In this document: positions 34,074 through 46,133 of the stretch, piece by piece | How positions within the stretch are numbered: position 1 is the first letter of the stretch | Layout: the number at the start of each line of letters is the position of its first letter | Origin: Ehretia macrophylla | Taxonomy: Eukaryota > Streptophyta > Magnoliopsida > Boraginales > Ehretiaceae | Assembly (NCBI GenBank): GCA_037974665.1 | Contig: CM075768.1 | Span: forward strand, 10,531,001 to 10,595,000 | Direction: 5' to 3' | Length of the DNA: 64,000 nt | Translations under genes and position numbers: made by a program | Notes under the pieces: model-generated | The model's input: only the letters and a program-made list of their open reading frames with translations | What the model was told of the DNA's origin: nothing | The model's database searches: none

Positions 34074-34549
34074 TAAATATAGAAAATGAGTGTTTCATTA
34101 TTGGAAAATTTTGAATAGGATTTTATGAGATTTACGAAATATTGTCTATAGTTATTAATCTGCTAATAATGTCTATATTGTAAATGATTTTAGAACCATT
34201 AGTAATTCTATGATTGAAATAAAAAATGTTTTATAGTTAAAGAATTTGAGATCTATTAATCTAATGACTTAGGCTTTATTTAGCCTAACTTTTAGACATT
34301 CAAAAGTACTTCCTATGAGTTTAGAAGCTGAACTAACTTGTTTGGTCCATTTTTAAAAGTGTTTTTAGGTAAAAACTTAAGATGAAAAAAGTTAAAAAAT
34401 AAAAAGCTCCCAATTGAAGCTTTTCAAAAAATGTTTTTACGAACCTGTTTTACATAATGTGGAAAGCCTTTTTTTCTCAAATATACCCCTGCATATTTTT
34501 TAAAGTTTAATATTACCTTCAAAACTTTTAAAAGCTCAATGTTAATGTC
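34074..34549. other. AT-rich interval
   Basis: No gene. Bases 34255-34520 have the AAGCTTTTCAAAAA-like motifs found in several plant hAT-derived MITEs, but no ends were identified. Confidence 0.4.
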
Positions 34550-36082
34550 GTCGCCCTAAACACCATTCCGAGTTCTTTCCCCTATACACCAGAAGTACCT
34601 TGGATGTACTCTGACTTGACTACTACGACCCAAACCCTTATGAAACACTCCGTTCATTTGGGTAGGGATTATAACATCGGTGGTCGTGCTACCACCTGAC
34701 AGCTTAGTACCGCCCAGGGAGACACAACCAACTGCATCTGCTTTAAAGGTTGCAACCCAATGCCTCACATCACATCATATAACATATTCATTAATCAACA
34801 ACACATCAACTAGTCAACAACACATCCATTAACTCAACAACACATTCATTAAGTCAACAACACATTCATTAACTCAACAGCACATTCATTAACTAAACAA
34901 CACATTCATTAACTCAACTACTCATTCATTAACTACAATTAAGCTTCAACAATACCTATATTCAACACATTAATACCAACAAAAGAACAAGATCTCTACA
35001 ACACATTCACACAATTTTAACCTTAAAAGAACATAATCTCCACAACACAACTCCAACTTTTCAACAATATTTAACCAACCTATGAATCTCTACAACACAT
35101 AACCTCAGCACAATCAATGTAGTAACCAACTACAATGCATTATGAACTCATTACAACAACAAAACCAAGCTTTAAACAAACCAAACATGCCATTCTCTAA
35201 AATTGCACCAAGGCTGGAATTTTAAGAAATTCATCAAAATAAACCCCTAAATTCACCAAATTCACTCAAAGGCTATTAAATCATATCCCAATCACATATA
35301 TATAATCATATACACCAAAGCTAACTCAATTTCTCAACTTTCAACTAACAAAGTTGGCATAAATCTAACTATTTTGCCTCAAACAAGTTCATATGCATAT
35401 ATAAAGCTCTCAAATCACTACTACAACATATATTCATCTCTATAAACATTTACAACACAATTATATAATATTTCCATGGATCAAAGTAAGCATACACATG
35501 CAAGAACTTGAAACCCTCACCTTAAAATTGTTGGAAAATACTAGATATGACAAGTACTAGCTATGGAGAACAATCTTTGAGCTATTTCCACTTTGATTGG
35601 GCCTTGAATTGCAAGATTCACCTTAAAAAATGATAAAAACCCTAACTTTTCTGATTTTTTCTCTTTTTTTTTTCTCTCTTGGCTAATTTTCCTAGGCTAT
35701 TTGTCTTGCTTTGTTGTTTTGTTTGCTATGTATATAATGTATATAAAGGTCAAACTAGTCAAACAAGACACCTAGGCTAAGTCAAACATGGTCAAGGTTG
35801 GTTGGCTTTGTAAAATAAGCTTATATTGTATGTATTTATTGTATAATGTAATTAAGTGGTCAAATGATTAATTAAGCTAATTATGCAAAGTCAAAAAGTC
35901 AAAGATGGCATACAAAATTATTATCTAACATGATTATATGTATTTATGTATGTATTATATATATATAGGTAATTTAGATGCAATTATGATGTAGTAAAAT
36001 AGATAAACACATATTTAACACATAATACTATAAATTAATTTTTAAAACAAATAAATGCACATATAATTAAATGCTCGGGTCT

Positions 36083-36086
<4 letters not shown>
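34550..36086 (-). repeat. Inverted, truncated copy of the 19054-21160 gypsy LTR
   Basis: The right edge reads GCTCGGGTCTCACA, the reverse complement of TGTGAGACCCGAGC, the LTR start at 19054. Leftward it follows the same order: AATGCACATATAA, then AAAGTCAAAAAGTCAA tracts, the leader-like part, then CATTAACTCAACAACACATT repeats matching the TTGTTGAGTTAATG region near 20240. It breaks off near 34550, so about 0.6 kb of the LTR 3' end is absent. No coding or primer site adjoins it. Confidence 0.7.

Positions 36087-36147
<61 letters not shown>
36087..36147. repeat. (CA)(TA)n(TG)n compound microsatellite
   Basis: Alternating purine/pyrimidine tracts run from CACACA through a TA run to TGTGTGTG, directly abutting the LTR start of the inverted gypsy fragment. 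Confidence 0.85.
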
Positions 36148-37008
36148 AAATGTCTATTAGTGTTTATATATGTATATGTCTAAGTAGATTAGTGTATAAA
36201 ATATATTTTAAATACACAAATTACAAAAAAAAAAAGGATTGGCCTAGCCTAATTCAGCCTAGCTTGTGACCTATGGTAATGGACTCATGGGCTGAATTGG
36301 GTCCTGTATTTTGAAAAATAAGCCCAGCTTAACTCAACCCACCTAAAACTTGGGTTGAGTTGGGCTTAGTTCTTTCGACCCACGACTCGTGTGGGCTGGA
36401 CTGAACTGGCCTGGCTTGGCCTAGATGCCAATTCTATAGAGAGGGATGGAAGAGTATCAATGACCAAGGATAATTTATTTCCACCATAAACAGTGTTAAG
36501 TTATTTAAAGATATGAAATTATTTACTCACTAATTCCCAAGGAAAAGATAATTTGGTCGTGAACTCTAGTTAAGCCAATTTAGTTCTCATTATTTTAAAA
36601 GTGATACGTTTAGTCTCTAAAGATTTTTAAAAGTTTCAATTTAGTCCTTAATGTTTATATATTTTTTAATTTGAACTCCATTATTTCAAAATTCACGCAC
36701 TTAGTCCTCAATGTTTGCAAAAGTTTCAGTTAAATCTGTGTCGTGAGATTTTAATTGTGACCGGTACATGAAACTCTAGTGACTAAATCAGAAAAAAGTG
36801 AAAACATTGGAGCATGAAACTCTAAGGACTAAAGTAGAATATAAGCGAAAACATTGGGAACTAAACTAAAACTTTTTGCAAACTCTGGGGACTAAGTACA
36901 TCACTTTAAAATAATAGGCACAAAACTAGAAAATAATGTAAACATTGGGAATTAAAAGCATCACTTCTAAAATAAAGCGAAAAAATTGAGAAAACGTACA
37001 AACATGGG

Positions 37009-37011
<3 letters not shown>
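36148..37011. other. Repeat-rich flank upstream of PLATZ exons
   Basis: No coding exon could be assigned. Bases about 36570-36740 contain forward motifs (ATTTAGTCC, TTGCAAAAGTTTCA), and 36780-36990 contains their reverse complements (GGACTAA, AAACTTTTTGCAAA). This suggests a foldback or MULE-like MITE whose right end is lost at the poly-G tract. The PLATZ start exon should lie in or upstream of this region but was not identified. Confidence 0.4.

Positions 37012-37042
<31 letters not shown>
37012..37042. repeat. Poly-G homopolymer (31 bp)
   Basis: An unbroken run of 31 G. Such runs are rare in AT-rich plant DNA and are often length-variable or misassembled. It lies about 215 bp before the first identified PLATZ exon. 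Confidence 0.95.
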
Positions 37043-37043
<1 letters not shown>

Positions 37044-37257
37044 GGTTCTTTTTCTTTTTATGGACGTGATGAGTTATTTATTTGGGTTGAATTGTTGTCC
37101 ATATTGAAATGGATGAGATTGATAAGGAGTTGGTCACAAAATGAATGGTTTAGAGATCGAATTTATACCTTAACTACTAAAAAAAGATGGATTCTAAGAA
37201 TACTTCTTTTCTCCAAAACGTGACAAATTAACTAAAATGATTTCTTTAATTATTTAG

Positions 37258-40200
37258 GATGAATTATTAGTCCAGCACAAGAAGGTTCCGCAATGGCTGG
37301 AGTCGTTCCTACAAAAGACATTCTTTGGCTCTTGTTCGGCTCATGAGCTTCAGAAGAATGAGCTAAATCGATACTGCATCACTTGTGATTTATCTGCTTG
37401 CAGATACTGCATTTCAGAAGGCCTTCATGAGGAACACAATATGCTTACAATATATCGACATGTCTACAAGGATGTTGTTCCCCTTAACGAGATGGAGAAT
37501 CACATCAATTGTTCAAAAATTCAGGTAAATATTGTTTGTCTATTTTTATCCATTAAGCTACAATGACCCTAGACAATAGCATTGTCTTAACCAAAAACTC
37601 TTGTTTATGAGTGACAATGCTGGCGTGCATTTTTTCTATGGAATGACTACTTGTCTATGGTTCACTCTATAATGCAATGGCCGAATAGTAAACATGCGAT
37701 CTCTAATGTAAAACATTGTCATATTAATAATATTATTAATTACCACCTCATTTAAAAATTTAAACTATTAGAAAATAGTTTATTTCATTATCTTCAAAAT
37801 GCCTTCGCTCATGCAGGTAAGATTCATTTTTAGCCTTCCATGTGGACAATTTTAATGTTTTTAAATAAGTGGTGGCGAGGCTTTAATCCAGAAACTTTTG
37901 ATAACTAAATTCTAATACCATATTAGAGTACCAGCTCATTTAAAAATTTAAGTTGTTAAAGAGGAGTTTTTATATTATTAATTGTCTTCCACACATATTA
38001 ATGGAACACATATACTTTTCCAGCTTAATTAAATATGGGGTAATATCCATTTTGGTCATGGATCTTTGACCTGATTAATAAAGTGGCTCAATATCTTCAA
38101 AAGTGATACGTTCTAGCCATTTATTTTTTGTCCGAGTAACACTGTTAGTCATTTTTAGTGATTTTGTTAAAAAATTGATGGGAAACGCACGTGATTAGTA
38201 CGTTTCTTTTATTTTTCCCAAATTACATGTGATTAGCACGTGCGTTTCCCGTCAAATTTTTAATGAAATTAGTAAAAAATACTAAAAGTATCACTCGGAC
38301 AAAAGATCAGGAACTGAAATATATCACTTTTAAAGATAAGATATCACTTTGTCAATTAGATAAAAAAAATAGAGGACCAAAATGGGTATTAACCCATTAA
38401 GTAAAGATATCATTCACAATAACCATCATACTACCCTAAATGTTGGGAAAATTATATTCTATGATTTGTTATACTATGATATAGTGTAACAAGTTATACA
38501 TGGTCACTGGGGAGTCATAAAGCACTTGTCAACTTTGATCTTTTTTGTTGAGACCCCCTTGGTCCCGATGCTGGTTTTTGGGGATTATGCAAGTCTTCTA
38601 CAGTTTACTATTTAACTCAACTAGAAACTAAGCATATCAATTAACCTGCATCTCTCAGTGATGAAGATCAATAACTAGCAGTCAGCTCCATCATCTCAGC
38701 CAAAATTATGTTTTTGAATTAAATCTTATCTGGTTGTAATCATGATGTGATTGCAGCCATACAAGTGCAACAAGAAATGGGTGATATCCCTGAATCCCCT
38801 TCCGCATTGTGGTTCAGGTTCTCAAATTGATGGGGATGTAACTTGCGACATATGCAAGAGAAGACTCAACGACCCTGATCAATTTCGCTTCTGCTTCATT
38901 TCTTGTAAGGTAAGAAATATTTAATATTGATAGTTAAGCAACAAACTTTTTACTTCTGTTTTCTGCAATCCATGTGTTTCTTTTCTTTTTTTCTTTTTTT
39001 GGGAACTTGTTAGCATTTGTCTCCTTAATCTTTGACATTATATTTGTTAATGAAATGTGGGTTGAATTTTTGCCTTGAATTTCAAGAACTTCAATGGTTT
39101 TAGCAATCAAGAATTAACAAAGTAACCGTTTGAATCTTTATTGTTGAATGTCGATGCCTAAGCTATAGTACAACTACTCCTGCTTATAGTTGTTAGTTGA
39201 AGTAGTAACAGTCTAAGTTACAAACTACTGCTAAAGTTGAAAATTTTAAGACTTTAACAACATGTTTGTTGAATTGATTCTTGCTATAGGGGAAATGATT
39301 CAATAATTGTCGATGGTTAGCCAGACAAACTTGTTTGCGCCTTTGTTTTGTCACCACAAATCATTTACATCTAAGTATATACATTCCACAACTATTATTA
39401 TAATCAGGGCCGTCTCAAACAATTTGAGAGCCTTGGACGATCATTTAAATATGGACCTTAATAATTAAGTTTTTTCTCAATTAAAAAAATTTTAAATTTT
39501 CTACTAAAATAATCACTACAAATAAAAGGACATTTCTCCAATATTATTTATCTTTATTAAGACTTTCTTCAGCATATTTCTTGGGCTTTAATAATTAAGC
39601 TTTATTTAGTCTATTGCATATAAAAAAAATTAATAAAAAAATGAATATAAGTAAAAAAAATTAATTATTTCAAGTTAAGATATATATAAGTATGTAAACA
39701 ATATCAAAATTTATCACATAAAAAAATAAAAAGAAGAGTTGAATGTATACCTCTATGCTTTCTTTCTTAGGCCAACCCTGCTCTCTTATATTATATGCAA
39801 AATTAATATCACAATAAATAAAAATCGTTTAAGTGCTGACCTTCAATAGTTGGGTCTTCATTAGTTCAAAAATCGATTAAGTGTTAGTTGTTTGATATCT
39901 TTTTACTAAATTAGTATTTTTTTTTTATAACTTGGGGCCCCCAATCTATGGGGGCCTTGGGCACCGGCCCAAGCTGCCCATAGCTTGGGCCGGGCCTGAT
40001 TATAATTGTTAATGGTTAACCGCCAAGTCCAACATACAATTAATGATGAAGTGTATCAGACTCTCCGTGGTTTGGTATAAGTGTATCGGTGTCCCTGTGT
40101 TTCAAAAATTAGTACAAGTAGTCCCTGTGTTTTGGTAAAAGTGCACATGTGCCCCCTCTGTCTCTTTTCCGTCAAAAGAACTAGCATAATTTGCAAAAAG

Positions 40201-40648
40201 ACGTCAATGTCCTTAACTTTTTTTCATTTATCTCTTTTGTCCTTTTCTCTTTTATTTAAACTAAAAAAATTAAAAGAATATATATATATATACACAAACA
40301 AAAAAACAAGAAAAATGCACATAATCTTGAACCTATCAAAGTCGTTCAAGAAAAAAAACTGCACATTAACTTGATCTTCACATTAGCAACCTCCATAGCA
40401 GCAACCAAAGTCTTCTTCTTTGGTACCCTTTTGATGTCAATCTTAATATCTGTGAGTTGCAATCTCTTAAAATTCATCTAACTCCTTACCATGTCAGGGG
40501 CATCAACAAGAGCCCTGTTTTGGTCGATGACGTCAACAATGATGACGAGCTTGCCATAGTCTTTGCCGTAGTTGACGAGAGCGACCCTTCCGAACTATAC
40601 GTACTTCTTGAACGACATTTTCGGCGATTTGTTTAGGGGTGGAGGGGG

Positions 40649-40713
<65 letters not shown>

Positions 40714-41934
40714 TACACATAACACAGAAAAAAAAGTATTTACAGGATTGAGGGTGACGGGGCTGGGGGGTGGGTGACAGGCTGGGTGGGGGTAGGGGTA
40801 GTGGGGTGGGGGTGATGGGCTGGTGGGGGCGGGTGGGTGGGGCGAGGGGGGGGGGGTGCGGGGGGCGGCGGGGAGGGGAGGGGAGGGAGGGTGGTTGGGA
40901 AAGATGACTAGTTTTCTTTTTTTTCTTTTTTTTTGTGTGTGTTATTTATTTATTTATTAAAAGGGTATTTATGTCCAAAAATCTAGTTATTTTGCTTACA
41001 TGTACCTTAAAACATTCGTCCATTTGCGTCTGAAACGCATGCATGTCAATCTCAATCAGAAATAATGATTTTTTGGACGGCAGGGAGGTCCTGTGCACTT
41101 TTACCAAAACACAGGGGCTATTTATGCTAATTTTTTAAACACAGGGGGCAACGATACACTTATATCAAACCAAAGGAGGGTTTGGTGCACTTTTACCAAA
41201 ATACATGAACTACTTATGCTAACTTTTAAAACACAAGGGGCACCGACACACCTATGTTAAACCACAGGGGGGTCTGGTACACTTTATAATATATCTAACC
41301 TATATAGCACAATTTTTTTTTTTTTTTTTGGTGAAATGTCAATTATGCCTAATCGAACTTGTTCGCTTTGTTTGATATAGAGCTAATTTAATCAACTTTC
41401 AGAAATAGATTGTGTCTAGAACTGTAGATTTAATCATTTTACTAATAACTTGTACAAAATGTTGTGTAGTAATCACTTGTGTATTGGTAAATGGAAATAG
41501 AAAAACAGTACTAAGTCATTCAAGAGGCATATCAAATTCTTTACGTTATTTCTCTTCTCTCAAACAGGTAAAATTTGTCCCATTTTCCCTCCTAGCAATA
41601 TACCTGTAAAAGAAGAAGAAAATGAGGCGCGGAATTTATCCAAGTAATAACTTTCTTCTATTTACAAAACTCTCAGGTGGAGGCATTCAATAGAAAGACC
41701 AATGACTGGGAACCACCTTTTCTTGAAATCGAGACACCACCATCAATGATGAGCGAAACTGAGCTAAATGGAAATCCTGTGAAGCTTACACCACCAAGAA
41801 ATGATGCTGATGGAGTTGAAATTAATGGAGTGAGGCTTAGGACATCAACTACGATTGAATCTGATCGAACTGAGAATGCAGGGAAGCGTAAACGCAGGAG
41901 GAACGGAGTGCCTTGCAGGGCTCCATGCAACTAG
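37258..41934 (+). CDS. PLATZ-family zinc-dependent transcription factor (right copy; start exon not found)
   Basis: Three exons are seen: 37258-37524, 38757-38909 and 41677-41934. All are phase 0 with GT-AG introns and encode 225 residues. PLATZ proteins are nuclear and bind A/T-rich DNA, generally as repressors. The first exon seen carries the B-box-like signature C-x2-H-x10-C-x2-C-x4-C-x2-C-x5-H-x2-H (residues 26-60 from DELLVQ), then YRHVYKDVV and the CSKIQ end. The second has [14 protein letters not shown] and the C-x2-C...C-x3-C cluster (CDICK to FISCK). The last has the basic [10 protein letters not shown] tail. An in-frame TAG just before 37258 shows that an upstream exon with the ATG must exist. 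The introns hold a foldback MITE, an hAT element and the Pack-MULE-like element. The last intron spans the window's duplication reference point (39783). Confidence 0.85.
38037..38395. mobile_element. Foldback MITE in PLATZ intron
   Basis: The whole 359 bp is an imperfect palindrome. It begins GGGGTAATATCCATTTTGGTC and ends with the reverse complement of GGGTTAATACCCATTTTGGT. The arms of about 175 bp pair through the TTGTCCGAGT and GGGAAACGCACGTG segments. Flanking ATTAAATAT and ATTAAGTAA are a possible diverged 9-bp target duplication, which would suit a MULE-type MITE. The transcript would form a long hairpin. Confidence 0.65.
39405..39998. mobile_element. Non-autonomous hAT element in PLATZ intron
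   Basis: Terminal sequences are CAGGGCCG on the left and CGGGCCTG on the right. A perfect 8-bp target duplication ATTATAAT flanks it at 39397-39404 and 39999-40006, which is diagnostic for the hAT superfamily. The 594-bp interior is AT-rich with no transposase. Its right third is repeated at 1-216 as part of the segmental duplication. Confidence 0.8.
40370..40618 (-). pseudogene. 60S ribosomal protein L14 fragment (right copy)
   Basis: This is the counterpart of 588-836 with a handful of base changes. The early stop (codon 8) persists, so the fragment was disabled before the segmental duplication. It runs opposite to PLATZ, so a PLATZ pre-mRNA would carry antisense L14 sequence. Confidence 0.8.
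40650..40710. repeat. (TA)n expansion specific to the right copy
   Basis: About 60 bp of TATATA with one interruption occurs where the left copy has only TTATACC (near 868). It is therefore an expansion after duplication, or a contraction in the left copy. Confidence 0.9.
40751..40899. repeat. G-rich minisatellite (right copy)
   Basis: Same as 911-1057 with two additional G in one run. It is potentially G-quadruplex-forming on the PLATZ sense strand, within the intron. Confidence 0.85.
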
Positions 41935-43700
41935 CTATCAGTGCTGAGGAGCTTGAAATCCTCTCTTTCATTCATTTCAAAACTACAGAAGTGTGTTTTG
42001 GTTTCATACTTACCTGAATATCTACTATGTTGTGATGGGTTGCACTTAGGATTATGGTTTTCAAATGTTTTGAGTCTTTGAACTAGTGTACTTTGAGGAA
42101 GGTGTGTTCTGGAGTGGAACTAATCTTATTCTTGTGGGTTTTTGTAGTTGATGATGTAATCTGTGGAGTCCACACTTTTTTAGATTAGGCAAAATGCACT
42201 CAAACTCCCTTGTGGTTTATCCTGATAATATAATACTCCTCTGTGATACGGTTATTAGCTAATAAGCCCCAATAATATTTAGAAAGGTTGCAGGACACCA
42301 CCTCAATCGACATTTTCATCCATCTTAATTGAGGGTGCAACATGCATGCAAGAGATGTGATGGTGGAATAATTAATTAGTAACGTGTTAAAATCAAAAGT
42401 TCTGCATCATGGTTTCAACCTTTATTATACAAATATTATATATATATATATATATAAATATTCTGACAAAAATACTCTTGATATAAAGAAAAAAAATTCT
42501 TTTACTTTATTTCTCACTTTTTTTTCTTCTCTAATATTCTTTTTCATCTTCTCCCCTGACAATTCTCCCTCTTCATCTTCTTCCCCATCACACCTTGATT
42601 TGAACTATAATCATTAACCCGATAAAGAATAGGTCCTTTATCCCCATAAAAAATAAAAATAATGCCATTAACTCAAATATAATAGCGTGAGCATTGTGTC
42701 AGTGATTTGCCCGAGCAACTTTCTGCTGAACAGTTCAAATGTAAAATTTAATAATCAAAATCTACAGGACTATATAGAAAGAGAGAAGGGAAGTCTTGCG
42801 AATAAATTTATAATCAACCATTCAACTGGGAATAAGAAAAGGTACTTCAAAAGAATTTAGTACTCGGATCTACTAACTACACCAGATTTCGTGACTTTCA
42901 CGTCTGTACAAGATTTTGGTTTTGCGTCAACACGTTCTTGCTTGGTGTTTTGGAATCTCTTGTCCTCTAGACAAAATGCATTCTCTTTACACGATAATGG
43001 TGCTTCCTGGGATGACTTTGCTTCCAGGAATTCTATTATATATGTAGTTGTGATACAAAAATTTCAACTTGTCATTTGTTTTTAAGAAACCTCCTTTAGA
43101 TGATGTTTAACATTATGTAATTAGTACCTAACCTCTTTAATTATATATGAATGACATCACGTTTGGCAACCTACAGTGTTAGCTTAAAAGAGACGGATAG
43201 AGGCGGTGTGTCGAGTTTTAAAAAATATAGGAAAATATTTGATAGTTTTACTAACAGAACGGGTAGACTAATATATATAGATTTTACAGGAAACGAAGTA
43301 ATATTTACCGTAAAAGTTATTTATTCATCAAAGAAAATATACATTTTCCTGTGGTGATTAAAGCGTGTGACTTTTCAACTAGACATGTAAGAAGGCAGAA
43401 AGTCGACTACCAACCATTGGCTTTTTTTCTACTTGCGCTTTTTGAAAATGTCCTTTTTATGTTGGCATAAGTTCAAATTCAACTTGCACATAAATTTCTC
43501 AAGGGTTAGCCTAACAACTAGCTAAGCAGCTATAGATTATTGTTTGCGTTTGTTGGTTTCAACTCGGTTAACGTATATATGTTCAACTTAATCTAATCTA
43601 ATCTTGCACATTTCGCCAATATGTTTAGTGCAAAAAAAATAAAAAATTGACCGTTCTACAAACCCTCTTGACAACAAGAATATTATAGACATTGTCACCT
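41935..43700. other. Intergenic: PLATZ 3' flank and O-methyltransferase 5' flank (right copy)
   Basis: Counterpart of 2091-3870 with scattered substitutions and small indels (for example a short deletion near 43640). No gene seen. Confidence 0.6.
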
Positions 43701-43712
43701 TCCACTAATTTG

Positions 43713-43719
43713 TATAAAT
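43713..43719 (+). promoter_or_regulatory. TATA box of right O-methyltransferase
   Basis: TATAAAT, 89 bp before the ATG at 43808, is identical in context to the left gene, so both genes keep the same core promoter. Confidence 0.5.
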
Positions 43720-43807
43720 CACTAGAGCGAAGCATCGATGAATCATATGAATATCCACTAGGTTGCACAAAAAAGTCGCGAGAGGTGAGTAGAGAGAGAG
43801 AGAAAAC

Positions 43808-45589
43808 ATGGCAGGAGTGACAACTTTAGATAATGAGGCCATGTTACATGGTTCAGTAGATGTAACAAAACGGTTGGTTAGCTTTGCAGACTCCATGACT
43901 CTCAAATGTGCCGTTGAGCTTCACATAGCTGATATTATAGACTCACATGGCCACCCCATCACATTGTCTCAGATTGCTTCTAGCTTTGGTTCTCCTTCCG
44001 TAAATATGAGCTATCTCCGGCGTATAATGAGAATGCTAGTTCGAATGAAAATCTTCACATCTAGTACTACTCATGAATCTGATGGTGGAGATACACTCTA
44101 TGGGCTAACACCGTCGTGCATGGCGCTATTGCATGATGCTGAGATAAGCTTGGCTCCATTGTTGTTGATGCAGAATCATCCCTTATTGTTATCTACTTGG
44201 CATTACCTTAGTGACTGTGTAAGAGAAGGTGGTTCTGGGTTCAAGAAAGCTCATGGATGTGAGCTATTTGAGATGACTTCAATCAGCCCTGAGCTCAACA
44301 ATCTCTTCAACGATGCTATGCGATGTTCTGCCAAGATTTTCTCGAAAGCAATTCTCTCAATGTATAGAGATGGTTTGAATGGCATCGAAACGTTAGTCGA
44401 TGTAGGAGGCGGAATTGGACATTTAATTGCTGAGATTGTCAAGGAATTTCCACATATAAAGGGGATTAACTTTGATCTACCACACGTTGTTGCAACTGCA
44501 CCAGCATACAATGGGGTTTCTCATGTTGCTGGTGACATGTTTAAGGTCATACCTACTACTGATGCTATCTTCATGAAGGTAAGGTCAATTATCTTTTCAA
44601 TTTAAAGTAATATACTATATATTTAATTTGCATGCTATCTTCATGAAGCTAAGTTGAGTCATGCATATATTTCTTTCTTTTAAAGTAATATACTATATTT
44701 TGCATACAACCTGAGGGTTGTCATGGCTGATTTTATCTTGGATGATATGTTTTCGATTAAACCAAAAAGAATTTGTAGGTAAAATCACTCTAAATAAGGA
44801 GAAGATTTGGCGACTCTTCTTTTGTTGCAGAATTATAAGGATTGCTTGTTTTTTTATTGAGATTTCATATAAGATTCGAATAAATATTTAGGTAAAATAA
44901 AATAAAAAAAAGAATTCGTGTTTTATCAAAGTTGCACGATTCTGAAATATTATAATAATTCTATAGGCCATATTGGATTATTAAATTATTTCGATGTTAT
45001 AAAGTCTAAATTAAGTTCAATTTTGACAAAATACGAAGAAGTTTTGTAATTTACCCTAACTTTTTCTATATCTATTCTCAGATGGCCTTATGCCCATGGT
45101 TCAAGTAGAGTGTTATATAGTTGCGACCTATTCAGTGTAGAAGCAAACTCAATTTTGTGTAAATTCATTCTGATCAGTTACATTTCAATGATGTAGGCGA
45201 GGACATATCATAGTTAAAGAGGATTAGTTGAAATATATACTTAATGTAACATGATATATCTTTTATATTTCTTGTGAATGCAGCTTATACTACATGACTG
45301 GGGAGATGAAGATTGTGTCAAAATACTAAAGAACTGTCGAAAAGCACTTACAAATAAAACCGGAAAGGTCATCATTATTGATGTAGTTTTAAGGGAAGAT
45401 GCAGAGCCTGAAGGGCTATATGGTAACATAGATGTAATACTAGACCTCACAATGATGGCTCACTGTCTTGGTGGAAAGGAAAGGACTGAGCTCGAATGGA
45501 AGAAGGTTTTGGAGGAAGGAGGCTTTCCACAATACAAGATCATAAAATTGCCATCTTTTGCTTCACTCATTGAGGCCTATCCAGCATAG
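43808..45589 (+). CDS. COMT-type plant O-methyltransferase, right copy (2 exons, 358 aa)
   Basis: Exons are 43808-44578 and 45284-45589 (phase 0, GT-AG). This is a full-length class-typical enzyme with SAM motif LVDVGGGIG (196-204), likely catalytic His261 in LHDWGDEDC and the KERTELEW segment (322-329). Compared with the left gene there are ten changes: H45D, I60F, A101T, S104C, T143S, R258L, R270K, V289I, F303Y, M306I. Residue 258 is three before the catalytic His and is Leu here, nearer the family norm than Arg. The intron lacks the extra 105-bp unit, and the decoy donor is mutated (GCTAAG). A copia element begins 302 bp after the stop and could alter 3' end formation. Substrate is unknown; the same alternatives apply as for the left gene. 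Confidence 0.9.
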
Positions 45590-45890
45590 TTCAAGTGTGA
45601 TGATGCCATTTCTTAAGCCCAAAAGTTCAACATCATTTGATCTCTTTAAATTCACAATATTATGACGTTATAATGGGATTCAAATTTGATTCTCTTTAGT
45701 TGCTTTTGCAGTTTATAAGTGTGATTCATATGCTTTTTCCCTATATCAACTATATATTTGAGTGTTTGTTATATATCTTGTACAACAAAGAATATTTACC
45801 TATAAACCGTGTTTTCCTAAATGAATGTGAATGGAATGGACCAATGTGCTAATCTATGTGAAATATCTAGTTTGATGCATATCATTTTCA

Positions 45891-46051
45891 GTTCATATCA
45901 GTTGTTGTATCATGTATCTTATCTGTATGTATCTTGGCATAGTTATCTTTTTGTAACAGTAGCTAGGTTTGGACTTAGCAGATCTCCTGTACACAACTAT
46001 TTATTCAACACCATGGTGGAATGCAAAAGTGCTGCCATATCATTTTCTACA
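45891..46051 (+). repeat. 5' LTR remnant of outer copia (161 bp)
   Basis: It aligns with the last 160 bp or so of the 3' LTR (GTTCATATCAGTTGTTG to TTTTCTACA) with about a dozen differences. The first 45 bp are missing. Confidence 0.85.
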
Positions 46052-46067
46052 TGGTACCAGAGCAGGC
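46052..46067 (+). other. Primer binding site of outer copia
   Basis: TGGTACCAGAGCAGGC directly follows the 5' LTR. It matches the usual TGGTATCAGAGC initiator-methionine tRNA primer site with one change. Confidence 0.75.
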
Positions 46068-46133
46068 TATTAAAACAATAATCTGCTTGATATAAACTTC
46101 TTCTCAAAAAAAAAATTTCCATTAACAAAATTC

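Larger units (their letters stand above)
40049..41284. mobile_element. Pack-MULE-like element carrying an RPL14 fragment (right copy)
   Basis: Same structure as 267-1442: long TIRs, a minus-strand RPL14 fragment, and a G-rich tract. It is about 60 bp longer because a TATATA expansion sits between the RPL14 fragment and the G-rich tract (about 40650-40710). Since both duplicate units have it, insertion came before the duplication. It lies in the last PLATZ intron. Confidence 0.65.

Noticed and set aside
44591..44640. Active decoy donor in the right methyltransferase
   Set aside because: The donor dinucleotide GT is changed to CT (AAGCTAAG), so unlike the left copy it cannot be a normal donor.
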